Assembly: GCA_903897145.1 (NCBI GenBank)
Contig: CAIUAN010000057.1
Coordinates: forward strand, 62,001-126,000
DNA: 64,000 bases
DNA from: an uncultured Bacteroidia bacterium
GTDB taxonomy: Bacteria > Bacteroidota > Bacteroidia > Bacteroidales > Prolixibacteraceae
Reading direction: 5' to 3'
Shown one piece after another: positions 54,533 through 63,064 of this stretch. Below the pieces are notes generated by a model that was not told the origin of the DNA, ran no database searches, and saw nothing but the letters and a program-made list of their open reading frames with translations. Each line of letters opens with the position of its first letter. Within the stretch, counting starts at the first letter, position 1. Position numbers and translations under genes: made by a program.

Positions 54533-55999
54533 CTAATTTGGATTTGTTAACCTAAAAATTTCACGTACTACTTCGCGATCATCAAAATGATGTTTAACCC
54601 CTTTGATCTCCTGATAATCTTCATGACCTTTCCCAGCAATAAGAATGATATCTCCTGGTTTAGCCATGATACAAGCCGTTCGAATAGCCTCTTTTCGATT
54701 GGTAATGCACATCACCTGTGCTGATTTATTCGGAGGAACGCCAGCAAGCATCTCCGAAATGATAACCTCAGGATCTTCAGACCGAGGATTATCAGAGGTA
54801 AGAATAACCTTCGTGCTAGCCTGGGCTGCTTCGAAAGCCATCTCAGGACGTTTAGTCTTATCGCGATCCCCGCCTGCTCCAACTACTGTGATGAGTGTTT
54901 CGTTCCCCGTTCGAACCTCATTAATGGCCCCTAAAACATTCTTAATTGCATCTGGCGTATGAGCATAATCAACAACAGCAAAAATTCCCATGGAAGATTT
55001 GAAGGTCTCAAAACGACCATCGACAGGCTTTAATAGGCTAATGATCCGCAACACCTCTTCGCGATCAGCTCCGAGTGAAAGTGCGGTACTGTAGACGGAT
55101 AATAGGTTGGAAGCGTTAAAATTTCCAACAAAATGAGTCCAGACTTCGGTCCCATCCAACGAGATTAGCATCCCATCAAAATGGCTCTCCAAGACTTTAA
55201 CTTTGAAATCGGCTAAGGTCTTAACAGCATAGGTGAGCTTTTTTGCCTTTGTATTTTGAAGCATGAACATCCCATTCTTATCGTCTAGATTCGTAATGGC
55301 TAATGCAGTCTCCGATAGATTATCAAAGAATTTCTTTTTTGCATTCCGATATTCTGCAAAGGTCTTATGGTAATCAAGATGATCATGAGTAAGATTAGAG
55401 AACACACCGCCATCAAATTGAATGCCAGCTACCCGATCCTGATCGATGGCATGCGAACTAACCTCCATAAAGCAATAGGTGCAGCCAGCTTCAAGCATGG
55501 CAGACATAAGCTGTTGAATCTGCAACGGATCGGGTGTTGTATGCGTTGCCACAACAGGCTGATCATCGATGTAATTGCAAACAGTAGATAATAGTCCAAC
55601 CTTATGACCCAGTTCTCTATAAAGTCGATATAGCAAGGTTGCCGTTGTCGTTTTTCCATTGGTGCCTGTGATCCCAACGATCTTTAAATGCTCCGATGGA
55701 TTTCCAAAAAAGTTAGAAGATATTTGTCCAAACACAAAAGAGACTTTTGACGTTTGGATATAGGTTATCGTTGGATCTAAATGTTCTGGCAGGATTTCGC
55801 AAAGTATCGCCACCGCCCCACTTTTGATGGCGGCAGGAATAAACAGATGACCATCGACAGCAGAACCTGTCAAGGCAGCAAAGAGCGTTCCGGGAGTCAC
55901 CTTACGCGAATCGAAAGCCAACGCTTCAACCGCACAGTTTTTATTCCCAACGATTTGAACCTCTAAAACCCGATTTAATAACTCAGCTAAATTTTTCAT
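54533..55999 (-). CDS. murE: UDP-MurNAc-L-Ala-D-Glu--meso-diaminopimelate ligase MurE
   Basis: MurE adds the third amino acid to the stem peptide. The 488-residue enzyme has the ATP loop GITGTNGKTTTATLL, EVSSHAIDQDRVAG, NLTHDHLDYH, and the DNPRSEDP motif that selects meso-diaminopimelate rather than lysine. Normally murF follows murE, but here mraY follows directly four bases on, so murF must lie elsewhere, as is often seen in this phylum. Confidence 0.95.
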   Translation of the reverse strand: MKNLAELLNRVLEVQIVGNKNCAVEALAFDSRKVTPGTLFAALTGSAVDGHLFIPAAIKSGAVAILCEILPEHLDPTITYIQTSKVSFVFGQISSNFFGNPSEHLKIVGITGTNGKTTTATLLYRLYRELGHKVGLLSTVCNYIDDQPVVATHTTPDPLQIQQLMSAMLEAGCTYCFMEVSSHAIDQDRVAGIQFDGGVFSNLTHDHLDYHKTFAEYRNAKKKFFDNLSETALAITNLDDKNGMFMLQNTKAKKLTYAVKTLADFKVKVLESHFDGMLISLDGTEVWTHFVGNFNASNLLSVYSTALSLGADREEVLRIISLLKPVDGRFETFKSSMGIFAVVDYAHTPDAIKNVLGAINEVRTGNETLITVVGAGGDRDKTKRPEMAFEAAQASTKVILTSDNPRSEDPEVIISEMLAGVPPNKSAQVMCITNRKEAIRTACIMAKPGDIILIAGKGHEDYQEIKGVKHHFDDREVVREIFRLTNPN

Positions 56000-56011
56000 T
56001 GACCTGACTAT

Positions 56012-58147
56012 TTAACTTAATACAAGAACAACACTCTGTCCTCGTTGTGCTTTTGAACCGGCTTTAACCGATTGTGTTTTAACTTTTCCTCTCCCACGTA
56101 CCGATACACGAAGACCACTTTTTTCCAATAGATAAACGGCATCAGTAGCTCCCATCCCCTTGACATTTGGGACCATACCAGGTTTTACTTCTCGACTCTC
56201 TAGGGCAAGACCATCTTCATCTGGTTTAGCCTCTACCCATTCCGATTTGGTAAATGAGAATCCATTGAGGATGTTTAACTCATCTAGAACGCCAGCGATA
56301 TCTTTCTTCCGTCCAGCGGTTAGACCTGGTATATCGTTCTCGATCTTCCGCTCTGGAGCTTCAACCAGATCTTCCTTGAGACCAAGTTCATACGTATATA
56401 CATAATCAGAGATCTGTTTAAATACTGGACCAGCTACTGAAGCACCATAATAATCTGCTCCTTTGGGATCATTGATCACTACGATACACGAATATTTAGG
56501 GTTATCGGCCGGGAAATAGCCGGCAAAAGATGACTGATAAATTTTTTGTCCCCCTTTGGTGTACCCCTCTTTATTGTTCGCAACCTGAGCAGTACCACTC
56601 TTACCTGCAATCTTATATAAACTCGTCTCCAACGCTTTGGCTGTTCCATTAGTGACAACACCTTCAAGCATTGACTTCGCCATACGTAACGTTCTTGAGG
56701 AGCAGATCGACCATTTTAATTTTTCTGTTCCTATCTTCTCCTTATAGGATCCATTTTCAGTAACCCCCTTAACCAATCGAGGCTTCATCATCACACCGCC
56801 ATTAGCCACTGCATTGTAAAATGTCAGCGTCTGCATGGGTGTTACTTTTAATTCATACCCATAAGATATCCATGCCATTGAAATTCCAGACCAGGTGCTA
56901 GTCCCAGGCTCATTGATATAGGGCTTTGCGGCTCCTTGTATTCCGAGGTTGAGCTCTTCGAACATCCCCATCTTACGCACCCTTTTGATAAACCCTTTTT
57001 CATCTCCTGCGTAGGAAGTGGTGATTAATTTAGCAATGCCAATATTGGATGATAATTCAAAGGCATGCTTGGCGGTTATCGTTCCGTGGCCCCCTTTTTT
57101 ATAGTCGCTATCATGAATCTCCATCCCTTTGTATTTCCAAATCCCTTTCCCCGTTTCGACCATGGTTGCCGTATCGATCTTCCCATCTTCAAAAGCCGCC
57201 ATCAAAGAGGCTAGCTTAAAGGTTGATCCAGGCTCAGAACATCCGGCATTTCCAATGGCATAATTCTGATATCCACCGATTAATTGTCCCTGCTTATTCA
57301 CTCCAAAATTGGATATTGCCTTAATATCTCCAGTCTTAACCTCCATAAGAATTGCAGTACCATAGGCGGCCCTACTTTTCTGCATTTGCATCTTCAGCGC
57401 ATAGGTCACCTGATCTTGCATCCGAACATCTAACGTTGTGATGATATTCTTACCTGCCGAAGGATCATCCTTGCTAATTACAAACCATCGACCCGACATA
57501 TTTTGTTTTACCGCTACGCCATCCTCTCCTTTCAGCTGCTCCTCAAAAGATTGCTCCAGACCAAACGCTCCGGCATTGCCTGAGGCACCTTCTGCTCCAC
57601 TCTTTGTTAGCTTACCCAACGTACGATTGGCCATATCTCCAGCTGGATAGACACGCTCATCAGACTGCTCTGGCATTAATCCACCATTATTTCTTCCGCG
57701 ACGTAAGATTGGGAACTTACGTACTTGCTGTAAATCGGCATAAGAGATCTTGTTAGGATAGATCAGATAATAGTGTTTTTGTTGATTATAAGCCCGTCGT
57801 AGCTCGGCACGATATGTCCCAGCTGATTTATCTTTAAAAAATCGCGAAAGACATAATGCCAGGGAGTCTACTTTACTGGCAAAATCCTTAGCTAATCCAG
57901 GAGCCCCCATATCCATTCTTAACTCATAATAAGGGACCGAAGTAGCCATTGGACTGCCATCGGAGGCTAAAATATCTCCACGTCGCGCGGTTAAAGGAAA
58001 CTCCTTAATCTCTAACTTCTGAGCCTCCCTATCCCACTTCGCAGTGTGTTGAATAATAAACACACGAATAACAATGTACACACAGAAAAGTGCTACGAGG
58101 GCATAAAATACGCCAAATCGCGACAATAATTCTTTCCTTATTTCCAT
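56012..58147 (-). CDS. ftsI: Septal transpeptidase FtsI (PBP3) with C-terminal PASTA domain
   Basis: FtsI cross-links septal peptidoglycan in the periplasm. The 711-residue class B penicillin-binding protein has a short cytoplasmic tail, one membrane helix (about 15-32), a pedestal domain and the transpeptidase motifs STFK (Ser308, Lys311), SSN and KSGTAQ. A C-terminal PASTA domain (about residues 645-711, PNVKGMGATDAVYLLEKSG) is present; E. coli FtsI lacks one, but PASTA-bearing forms are common in Bacteroidota. ftsL lies immediately upstream. Confidence 0.95.
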   Translation of the reverse strand: MEIRKELLSRFGVFYALVALFCVYIVIRVFIIQHTAKWDREAQKLEIKEFPLTARRGDILASDGSPMATSVPYYELRMDMGAPGLAKDFASKVDSLALCLSRFFKDKSAGTYRAELRRAYNQQKHYYLIYPNKISYADLQQVRKFPILRRGRNNGGLMPEQSDERVYPAGDMANRTLGKLTKSGAEGASGNAGAFGLEQSFEEQLKGEDGVAVKQNMSGRWFVISKDDPSAGKNIITTLDVRMQDQVTYALKMQMQKSRAAYGTAILMEVKTGDIKAISNFGVNKQGQLIGGYQNYAIGNAGCSEPGSTFKLASLMAAFEDGKIDTATMVETGKGIWKYKGMEIHDSDYKKGGHGTITAKHAFELSSNIGIAKLITTSYAGDEKGFIKRVRKMGMFEELNLGIQGAAKPYINEPGTSTWSGISMAWISYGYELKVTPMQTLTFYNAVANGGVMMKPRLVKGVTENGSYKEKIGTEKLKWSICSSRTLRMAKSMLEGVVTNGTAKALETSLYKIAGKSGTAQVANNKEGYTKGGQKIYQSSFAGYFPADNPKYSCIVVINDPKGADYYGASVAGPVFKQISDYVYTYELGLKEDLVEAPERKIENDIPGLTAGRKKDIAGVLDELNILNGFSFTKSEWVEAKPDEDGLALESREVKPGMVPNVKGMGATDAVYLLEKSGLRVSVRGRGKVKTQSVKAGSKAQRGQSVVLVLS

Positions 58148-58149
58148 AG

Positions 58150-58491
58150 TTATTCTTTCCCTACATATATTTTACGTGGAGGCTCTTTTGAAGTCTCCAA
58201 CTCGATTCCACTCTTTTTTACACGATCTAGAATTACGGACTGACGACTCAATTTCATCACATCGGCAGCCGTAGAGATCGATCGTGATCTCAACTCAACA
58301 AGGGTATCTTCTAAGGCTGTCATCTCCCGAATAACCTTTTCCGATTTATATTTAACAGAGATATTGACTACCAACAGCGCAAAAATCATAAGCAACAGAA
58401 TTCTATTCCGAAGAAACCAATCGCTTTCAAAGAACCTGCCATTGAGAACCTCACGTATTCCTACCTTTTTACGTTGCTTCGTTTCGACCAT
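58150..58491 (-). CDS. ftsL: FtsL-like cell division protein
   Basis: The 113-residue bitopic membrane protein has a basic cytoplasmic tail (KQRKKVGIREVLNG), one membrane helix (about 30-47) and a short periplasmic coiled coil (EKVIREMTALEDTLVELRSRS). FtsL homologues are too divergent for a motif, so the call depends on topology and on location between rsmH and ftsI. The ATG shares its first base region with the rsmH stop (one-base overlap). Confidence 0.85.
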   Translation of the reverse strand: MVETKQRKKVGIREVLNGRFFESDWFLRNRILLLMIFALLVVNISVKYKSEKVIREMTALEDTLVELRSRSISTAADVMKLSRQSVILDRVKKSGIELETSKEPPRKIYVGKE

Positions 58492-59390
58492 TATTTTTTC
58501 TCCGCTATTCTTAATTTAGCACTACGTGCCCTAGGGTTTCTTGCTATCTCCTTATCGCTCGGCAGAATAATCTTTCGATTTATAAGCTCGAAAGGGGAAT
58601 TAAGATTGCCAAAAAAGTCGGCCTCTTGTTTCCCGTCTATTCGTCCAGAACGCATAAAATTTTTGACTAATCGATCTTCTAAGGAGTGATACGACAACAC
58701 CACTAGTCGGCCACCAGGCTTCAGGATGTCAGTGGTGCTTTCCAAAAAATCGCGCAACACCCCAATCTCATTATTCACCTCAATACGTAACGCTTGAAAG
58801 ACCATGGCGAGATATTTTTTCTCAATCTTAACCGGCACACAAGGCTCTATAACTTTTAGAAACTGACCTATTGTCGTAATTGGCTCTTGCTCGCGAGCTG
58901 CTGTAATTAACGATACCAAATGGCGCCAATTCTTGATCTCACCATACTCTTGAAAGATCGTCCAAAGCTGTTCCTCGCGATATTCGTTGATCACTTTTGA
59001 AGCATCTAAAGACGATGACTGGTTCATGCGCATATCTAGGTTCCCTTCAAAGCGGAATGAGAATCCGCGGTCAGGAACATCAAAATCATGTGACGAAACG
59101 CCTAAGTCGGCTAATATGCCATCCACCGTGTCAATCTGATGATACTTTAAGAAATGGCGCAGATATTTGAAGTTATGGCGGACAAAAAGAAGGCGATCAT
59201 CCGCAATCAGATTATCTGTGGCATCAATATCTTGATCAAATGCAACGAGTGTGCCACCTTCTAATTGCTCGAGGATCTTGGCCGAATGACCACCACCTCC
59301 GTAAGTTACGTCGACGTAGATACCACCGGATTGAATGTTTAACCCTTCAATACTCTCATCGAGCAACACCGGCACGTGATATTCGTCCAT
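58491..59390 (-). CDS. rsmH: 16S rRNA (cytosine1402-N4)-methyltransferase RsmH (MraW)
   Basis: RsmH methylates N4 of C1402 in the P-site of 16S rRNA using SAM. The 299-residue protein has HVPVLLDESIEGL, the SAM loop VDVTYGGGGHSAKIL, ILADLGVSSHDFD with FSFRFEGNLDMRMN, and LSYHSLEDRLVKNF near the C-terminus. Its place directly after mraZ at the head of the dcw cluster is typical. Confidence 0.96.
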   Translation of the reverse strand: MDEYHVPVLLDESIEGLNIQSGGIYVDVTYGGGGHSAKILEQLEGGTLVAFDQDIDATDNLIADDRLLFVRHNFKYLRHFLKYHQIDTVDGILADLGVSSHDFDVPDRGFSFRFEGNLDMRMNQSSSLDASKVINEYREEQLWTIFQEYGEIKNWRHLVSLITAAREQEPITTIGQFLKVIEPCVPVKIEKKYLAMVFQALRIEVNNEIGVLRDFLESTTDILKPGGRLVVLSYHSLEDRLVKNFMRSGRIDGKQEADFFGNLNSPFELINRKIILPSDKEIARNPRARSAKLRIAEKK

Positions 59391-59409
59391 CTAGTCTATG
59401 TCTTACAAA

Positions 59410-59871
59410 TTAAAAACTATCCATTGGTCCACCTAACAACTCTTTATACAATCGGGCATAATCCTCATCACTTAAACGAGAATCGTTATGACGACCAGGT
59501 TCCCATAACCTCATTCGACTCCCTTGACCCGTGAATACCGCCTCTTTAACTATTCCGGCATACTCGAGCATCTCATCTGGAATGTTCAGACGCCCATTAT
59601 CTGCCATGGTAACTTTTACAATCTCTTCATAATAACGCGAAAGCATCTTGCTCTGTATCGGGTCATCCTGATTCAGTCGGCGACGTAAACGCTCAACCTT
59701 CGCCAACCAAGTCGAATGAGGATAAATATTTAAACACTTATCATAAACATCCTTCTCAACCACATACAAAAATTCCAACGCCTCACCCATCTCCTTTTTA
59801 AAAGGAGAAGGCAACACCACACGGCCTTTGCCGTCAATAGTTACAGGATATAGGTTAGAAAATGAAATCAT
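59410..59871 (-). CDS. mraZ: Transcriptional regulator MraZ
   Basis: MraZ is the AbrB-fold regulator that binds direct repeats upstream of the dcw operon and controls it. The 153-residue product has two MraZ half-domains: DGKGRVVLPSPFKKEM near residues 11-26 and DNGRLNIPDEMLEYAG near residues 83-98. ATG 59871 (MISFSN) is preferred; an ATG six bases upstream and a TTG at 59889 are also in frame. It heads the operon, and four 10-bp repeats lie 39 bases upstream. Confidence 0.93.
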   Translation of the reverse strand: MISFSNLYPVTIDGKGRVVLPSPFKKEMGEALEFLYVVEKDVYDKCLNIYPHSTWLAKVERLRRRLNQDDPIQSKMLSRYYEEIVKVTMADNGRLNIPDEMLEYAGIVKEAVFTGQGSRMRLWEPGRHNDSRLSDEDYARLYKELLGGPMDSF

Positions 59872-59909
59872 CTGCATATAGCTTTCCAATAGTATGTAAA
59901 AATAATCAT

Positions 59910-59949
59910 TTTACACATCATGACAAACTATGACACTTCATTACACAAG
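59910..59949 (-). promoter_or_regulatory. Four 10-bp direct repeats, candidate MraZ operator
   Basis: On the gene strand the repeats are CTTGTGTAAT, GAAGTGTCAT, AGTTTGTCAT and GATGTGTAAA, head to tail with no gaps. MraZ operators are known as 3-4 direct repeats at 10-bp period (TGGG type in E. coli, AAAGTG type in Mollicutes), and the TGT core here fits that layout. A TAGTTTG, one base short of the -7 consensus, overlaps the third repeat (59924-59930), so binding could block the promoter. Confidence 0.65.
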
Positions 59950-60309
59950 TATTTTCTCAACATTTTGTTGATAAGCACCCCAATAAATGTTCATAACTTG
60001 TCAGCTTATGTTCACAAGGTCACTTCGATTAGATTTTGTGATGCGCATAAACCTTAACAAATAAAGGAATTAATAGATTAATAGAGGGGATCCAACGTTT
60101 CATAATATAACTGTAAATTAAGTTAACCATTTTATTTTCAGCAGAGTGGCTAAACGTTCGATTTTCGGCAGATCAAACACAAAGTAAATGATGAACCAAT
60201 CTTATTTGAATGTGAAAATTCACCAAGGAAAGGATCTAATCCACGAAATTAAGTAGTGTATATATGTCAATTTTAATTTACTTTGGGAAAGGAAACATAG
60301 ACCAAACCG
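59950..60309. other. Intergenic region between mraZ and the acyltransferase gene
   Basis: I see no credible gene here. It contains the palindrome CAACATTTTGTTG (59958-59970) and two copies of ATGTTCAYAA (59987-59996 and 60008-60017) spaced 21 bases apart, which would lie on the same face of the helix. TACTTTG (one base short of TAnnTTTG) near 60281 may serve the downstream gene. Confidence 0.35.
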
Positions 60310-61143
60310 ATGAATTCAGAAGAACCTATAGAAAGTCTTAAGCCCATTGTAATTAAAGAGTTGGTCGCGGCAAAAAATCCGAGCCTAGCAAATAAGATCC
60401 CAGGTTTCATCTATTTGATAATCAATAAATTGATTCACATCGAGCAGGTCAATGCCATCATCGAGAAATTTGGCCATTTGCGTGGGGTTCCTTTTATCGA
60501 GGCCATACTGCTCTATTTTGAAGTTAGCGTGAAGTACAAGGGGGAAGAAAATCTTCCCAATTCAGGAAGATTTATTTTTGCTTCAAACCATCCTTTGGGT
60601 GGCTTTGATGGAATATTGCTTATAAAAGCAGCCTCTGATCGTTATGGGCATTCACTATCCATAACTAGAGATGAGCTAAAGAGGATTCCACCACTGGCGG
60701 ATCTATTTATTCCCATCAATAAATTTGGAGGTCAACGGCAATCAATCGACCTCATACATGACGCCTATAAGTCAGACAGTCAGATTCTTATATTTCCTGC
60801 AGGGCTGGCTTCGCGCAAAACAAAAGGAGTCATAGCTGACCTTCCCTGGCAGAAGCATTTTATCCAAAAATCAATCGAGCATCAACGTGATGTGATACCG
60901 GTTTTTATTAGCGGGAAAAACTCCTGGTTTTTCTATGCGCTAGCCAACTTTCGGAAATGGATAGGGATGAAGACGAATCTAGAGATGTTTTTGCTTCCAG
61001 ATGAGATGTTTCGCAACAGAGGCAAAACATTTACGATAACTTATGGAAAGCCAATTTCTTGGAAGGATTTCGATCGAAAAAAATCACATTTAGAATGGGC
61101 TAGTCACGTTCGGGAAGAAGTTTACAAACTCAAATCGAACTAG
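60310..61143 (+). CDS. glsA: Lysophospholipid/aminolipid O-acyltransferase, GlsA-like
   Basis: The 277-residue membrane-associated acyltransferase has the family motif as NHPLGGFDG (His and Asp five residues apart, as in the Bacteroidota aminolipid enzymes), LFIPINKFGGQR, and IFPAGLASRK. Paired with the GNAT-type gene downstream, it fits the glsA/glsB (OlsA/OlsB-like) pair, in which GlsB N-acylates glycine and GlsA adds the second acyl chain to its hydroxyl group. The order here is O-acyltransferase first. Ordinary phosphatidic-acid synthesis is the alternative. Confidence 0.72.
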   Translation: MNSEEPIESLKPIVIKELVAAKNPSLANKIPGFIYLIINKLIHIEQVNAIIEKFGHLRGVPFIEAILLYFEVSVKYKGEENLPNSGRFIFASNHPLGGFDGILLIKAASDRYGHSLSITRDELKRIPPLADLFIPINKFGGQRQSIDLIHDAYKSDSQILIFPAGLASRKTKGVIADLPWQKHFIQKSIEHQRDVIPVFISGKNSWFFYALANFRKWIGMKTNLEMFLLPDEMFRNRGKTFTITYGKPISWKDFDRKKSHLEWASHVREEVYKLKSN

Positions 61144-61186
61144 AACAAATAGTTAGATAGCTATACCTTACCTTAGTTATTATTAC

Positions 61187-61194
61187 TATTTTTG
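61187..61194 (+). promoter_or_regulatory. Candidate -7 element for the glsB-like gene
   Basis: TATTTTTG matches TAnnTTTG, 25 bases before the ATG at 61220, so this gene may also have its own transcript. Confidence 0.4.
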
Positions 61195-61219
61195 AAAGGT
61201 TAATTCAATTGTTTGAAAA

Positions 61220-62191
61220 ATGAAGGAAATACATCCTCCAATTGCACGCGATCTTATTGAAGCCGAGTTGACGCCTGATAAATTTCAGCGGAAAACGAAC
61301 AAAGCGGAGAATGAGATTTATATCCTAACCCATCATGATTCACCTAATATCATGTTGGAGATTGGTCGTTTGCGCGAATTAACCTTTCGTGCTGCTGGCG
61401 GAGGAGTTGGAGAAGAGGTTGATATTGATCATTATGACACAAGAGATGAGCATCCATATAAGCAGCTTATCGTTTGGGATCCAAGCAGAAAAGAGATTCT
61501 AGGGGGCTATCGATTTATCCATTGCGCAGGAATTTCACGTGATAAAACCGGTGAAGTACCTCTAGCGACAGCCCACTTATTCAATTTTTCGGATGAATTT
61601 ATTGAAGATTATTTACCCTACGTGATTGAATTAGGTCGTTCATTTGTGCAACCCGAATATCAATCGAGTAAAGCTGGAGCAAAGGCCTTATTTGCATTAG
61701 ATAATCTTTGGGACGGACTAGGTGCGCTGATGATTGACCATCCCGATATTCGTTATTTCTTCGGGAAAGTAACCATGTATACGCATTACAACATCCATGC
61801 ACGGAATTTAATCCTTCACTTTTTTGAACTATTCTTCCCCGATCCTCAAGGTTTGGTAACCCCTAAAAAGCGGATGCCGATCAACGCTGATTCAACGCAT
61901 CTCGACGAGCTATTTGTGGGGAAAGAGTATGACGAAGCTTATAAAATACTATCTGCAGAGGTTCGAAGTCATGGAGAGAATATTCCCCCTTTGATCAACG
62001 CCTATATGAGTCTTACGCCATCTATGCGGGCCTTTGGGACCGTTATCAGCGATGAGTTTGGCGATGTGGAAGAGACGGGTATTTTATTGGACATCGACGA
62101 CATGTATGATACGAAGATCGATCGACATGTTGGCACCTATCTCGAGGAACTTGCGGATAAGTTAGAGAATCCAAAGGTCAGATTTCAATAA
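61220..62191 (+). CDS. glsB: Amino acid N-acyltransferase (hemolysin/OlsB-GlsB family)
   Basis: The 323-residue protein belongs to the GNAT-fold family often labelled hemolysin, which includes OlsB and the Bacteroides glycine N-acyltransferase GlsB. Typical segments are IGRLRELTFRAAGGGVGEEVDID, LGGYRFIHCAG, ELGRSFVQPEYQSS, and DNLWDGLGALM. It would transfer a 3-hydroxyacyl chain from acyl-ACP to the amino group of an amino acid, probably glycine in this phylum. It lies 76 bases after the O-acyltransferase gene. Confidence 0.75.
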   Translation: MKEIHPPIARDLIEAELTPDKFQRKTNKAENEIYILTHHDSPNIMLEIGRLRELTFRAAGGGVGEEVDIDHYDTRDEHPYKQLIVWDPSRKEILGGYRFIHCAGISRDKTGEVPLATAHLFNFSDEFIEDYLPYVIELGRSFVQPEYQSSKAGAKALFALDNLWDGLGALMIDHPDIRYFFGKVTMYTHYNIHARNLILHFFELFFPDPQGLVTPKKRMPINADSTHLDELFVGKEYDEAYKILSAEVRSHGENIPPLINAYMSLTPSMRAFGTVISDEFGDVEETGILLDIDDMYDTKIDRHVGTYLEELADKLENPKVRFQ

Positions 62192-62244
62192 ACCACTCTT
62201 CGAAAAAATTATTTCCCTTCAACAATAAAACAGTCAGAGTTCGA

Positions 62245-62880
62245 TCAGGGAGCCAGACGTGCAAGTGTCCAGGCTGATTCTTTGCGCGAAAACAACAATC
62301 GATCGTGCAATCGATTAGAGCGACCTTGCCAAAATTCAATTTTAACTGGATCGATCAGGAAACCTCCCCAAAAAGCAGGCCTAGTTAATGGCTGAGTAGC
62401 TGTCTCATCCTGCTGACTCGTCCACAGTTTTTCGAGATAGGCTCGATCGGGAACCACCTTACTTTGCGCGGAGATCACCGCACTTAAGCGACTCTCAAAT
62501 GGACGGCGATTAAAATATTCATCCGAAACGGCATCCGAGGTGCGCTGAGCCACCCCTTCAATCCGCACCTGACGTTCGAGTTCAGGCCAATGAAACAGCA
62601 GAGCGACATGTTGATTTTCGGCTATCTCTTCCCCTTTTCGACTTTCATAATTTGTAAAAAACCCAAAGCCATTTTCCGAGAAGGCTTTAAGAAGCACCAC
62701 CCGAGTAGATGGTATGCCAAGCTTGGTTGCCGTGGCTAAAACCATGGCGGTTGGCTCATTCACTTTCGCTTCGAACGCTTCGTTTAGCCAGCTTTCAAAT
62801 TGGTTCATCGGATTTGAGTCCACCTGTTGCTCATCTAAAACCTTCAGTCGGTAGTCTTTTCGAATATCTGCTAATTCCAT
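62245..62880 (-). CDS. pdxH: Pyridoxine/pyridoxamine 5'-phosphate oxidase
   Basis: PdxH is an FMN enzyme that oxidises pyridoxine or pyridoxamine phosphate to PLP in the cytoplasm. The 211-residue protein has the usual blocks: PTAMVLATATKLGIPSTRVVLLK, FFTNYESRKGEEI, ALLFHWPELERQVRIEG, and the C-terminal WQGRSNRLHDRLLF that binds PLP. It is convergent with the glsB-like gene. Confidence 0.95.
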   Translation of the reverse strand: MELADIRKDYRLKVLDEQQVDSNPMNQFESWLNEAFEAKVNEPTAMVLATATKLGIPSTRVVLLKAFSENGFGFFTNYESRKGEEIAENQHVALLFHWPELERQVRIEGVAQRTSDAVSDEYFNRRPFESRLSAVISAQSKVVPDRAYLEKLWTSQQDETATQPLTRPAFWGGFLIDPVKIEFWQGRSNRLHDRLLFSRKESAWTLARLAP

Positions 62881-62998
62881 GGGTTTGCTTTTTAACGATA
62901 ACGTCTTAACCTCTAAAAATGTTGCTAATTACAAATTAAAACTAGGCTATCGGGTGCTAAATTACTGAAAAAACCTTGATTATCTGAAACATTACTCA

Positions 62999-63029
62999 TT
63001 TGATAAGTAGCAAAATATCTATACCTTTG
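62999..63029 (+). promoter_or_regulatory. Promoter of the coiled-coil protein gene
   Basis: TTTG (62999-63002), exactly 19 bases, then TACCTTTG (63022-63029) is a full match to the Bacteroidota promoter. The ATG at 63065 follows 35 bases later. Confidence 0.75.
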
Positions 63030-63064
63030 TGACATAGAAACCTTTTTTGACTCGAGAAAACACC

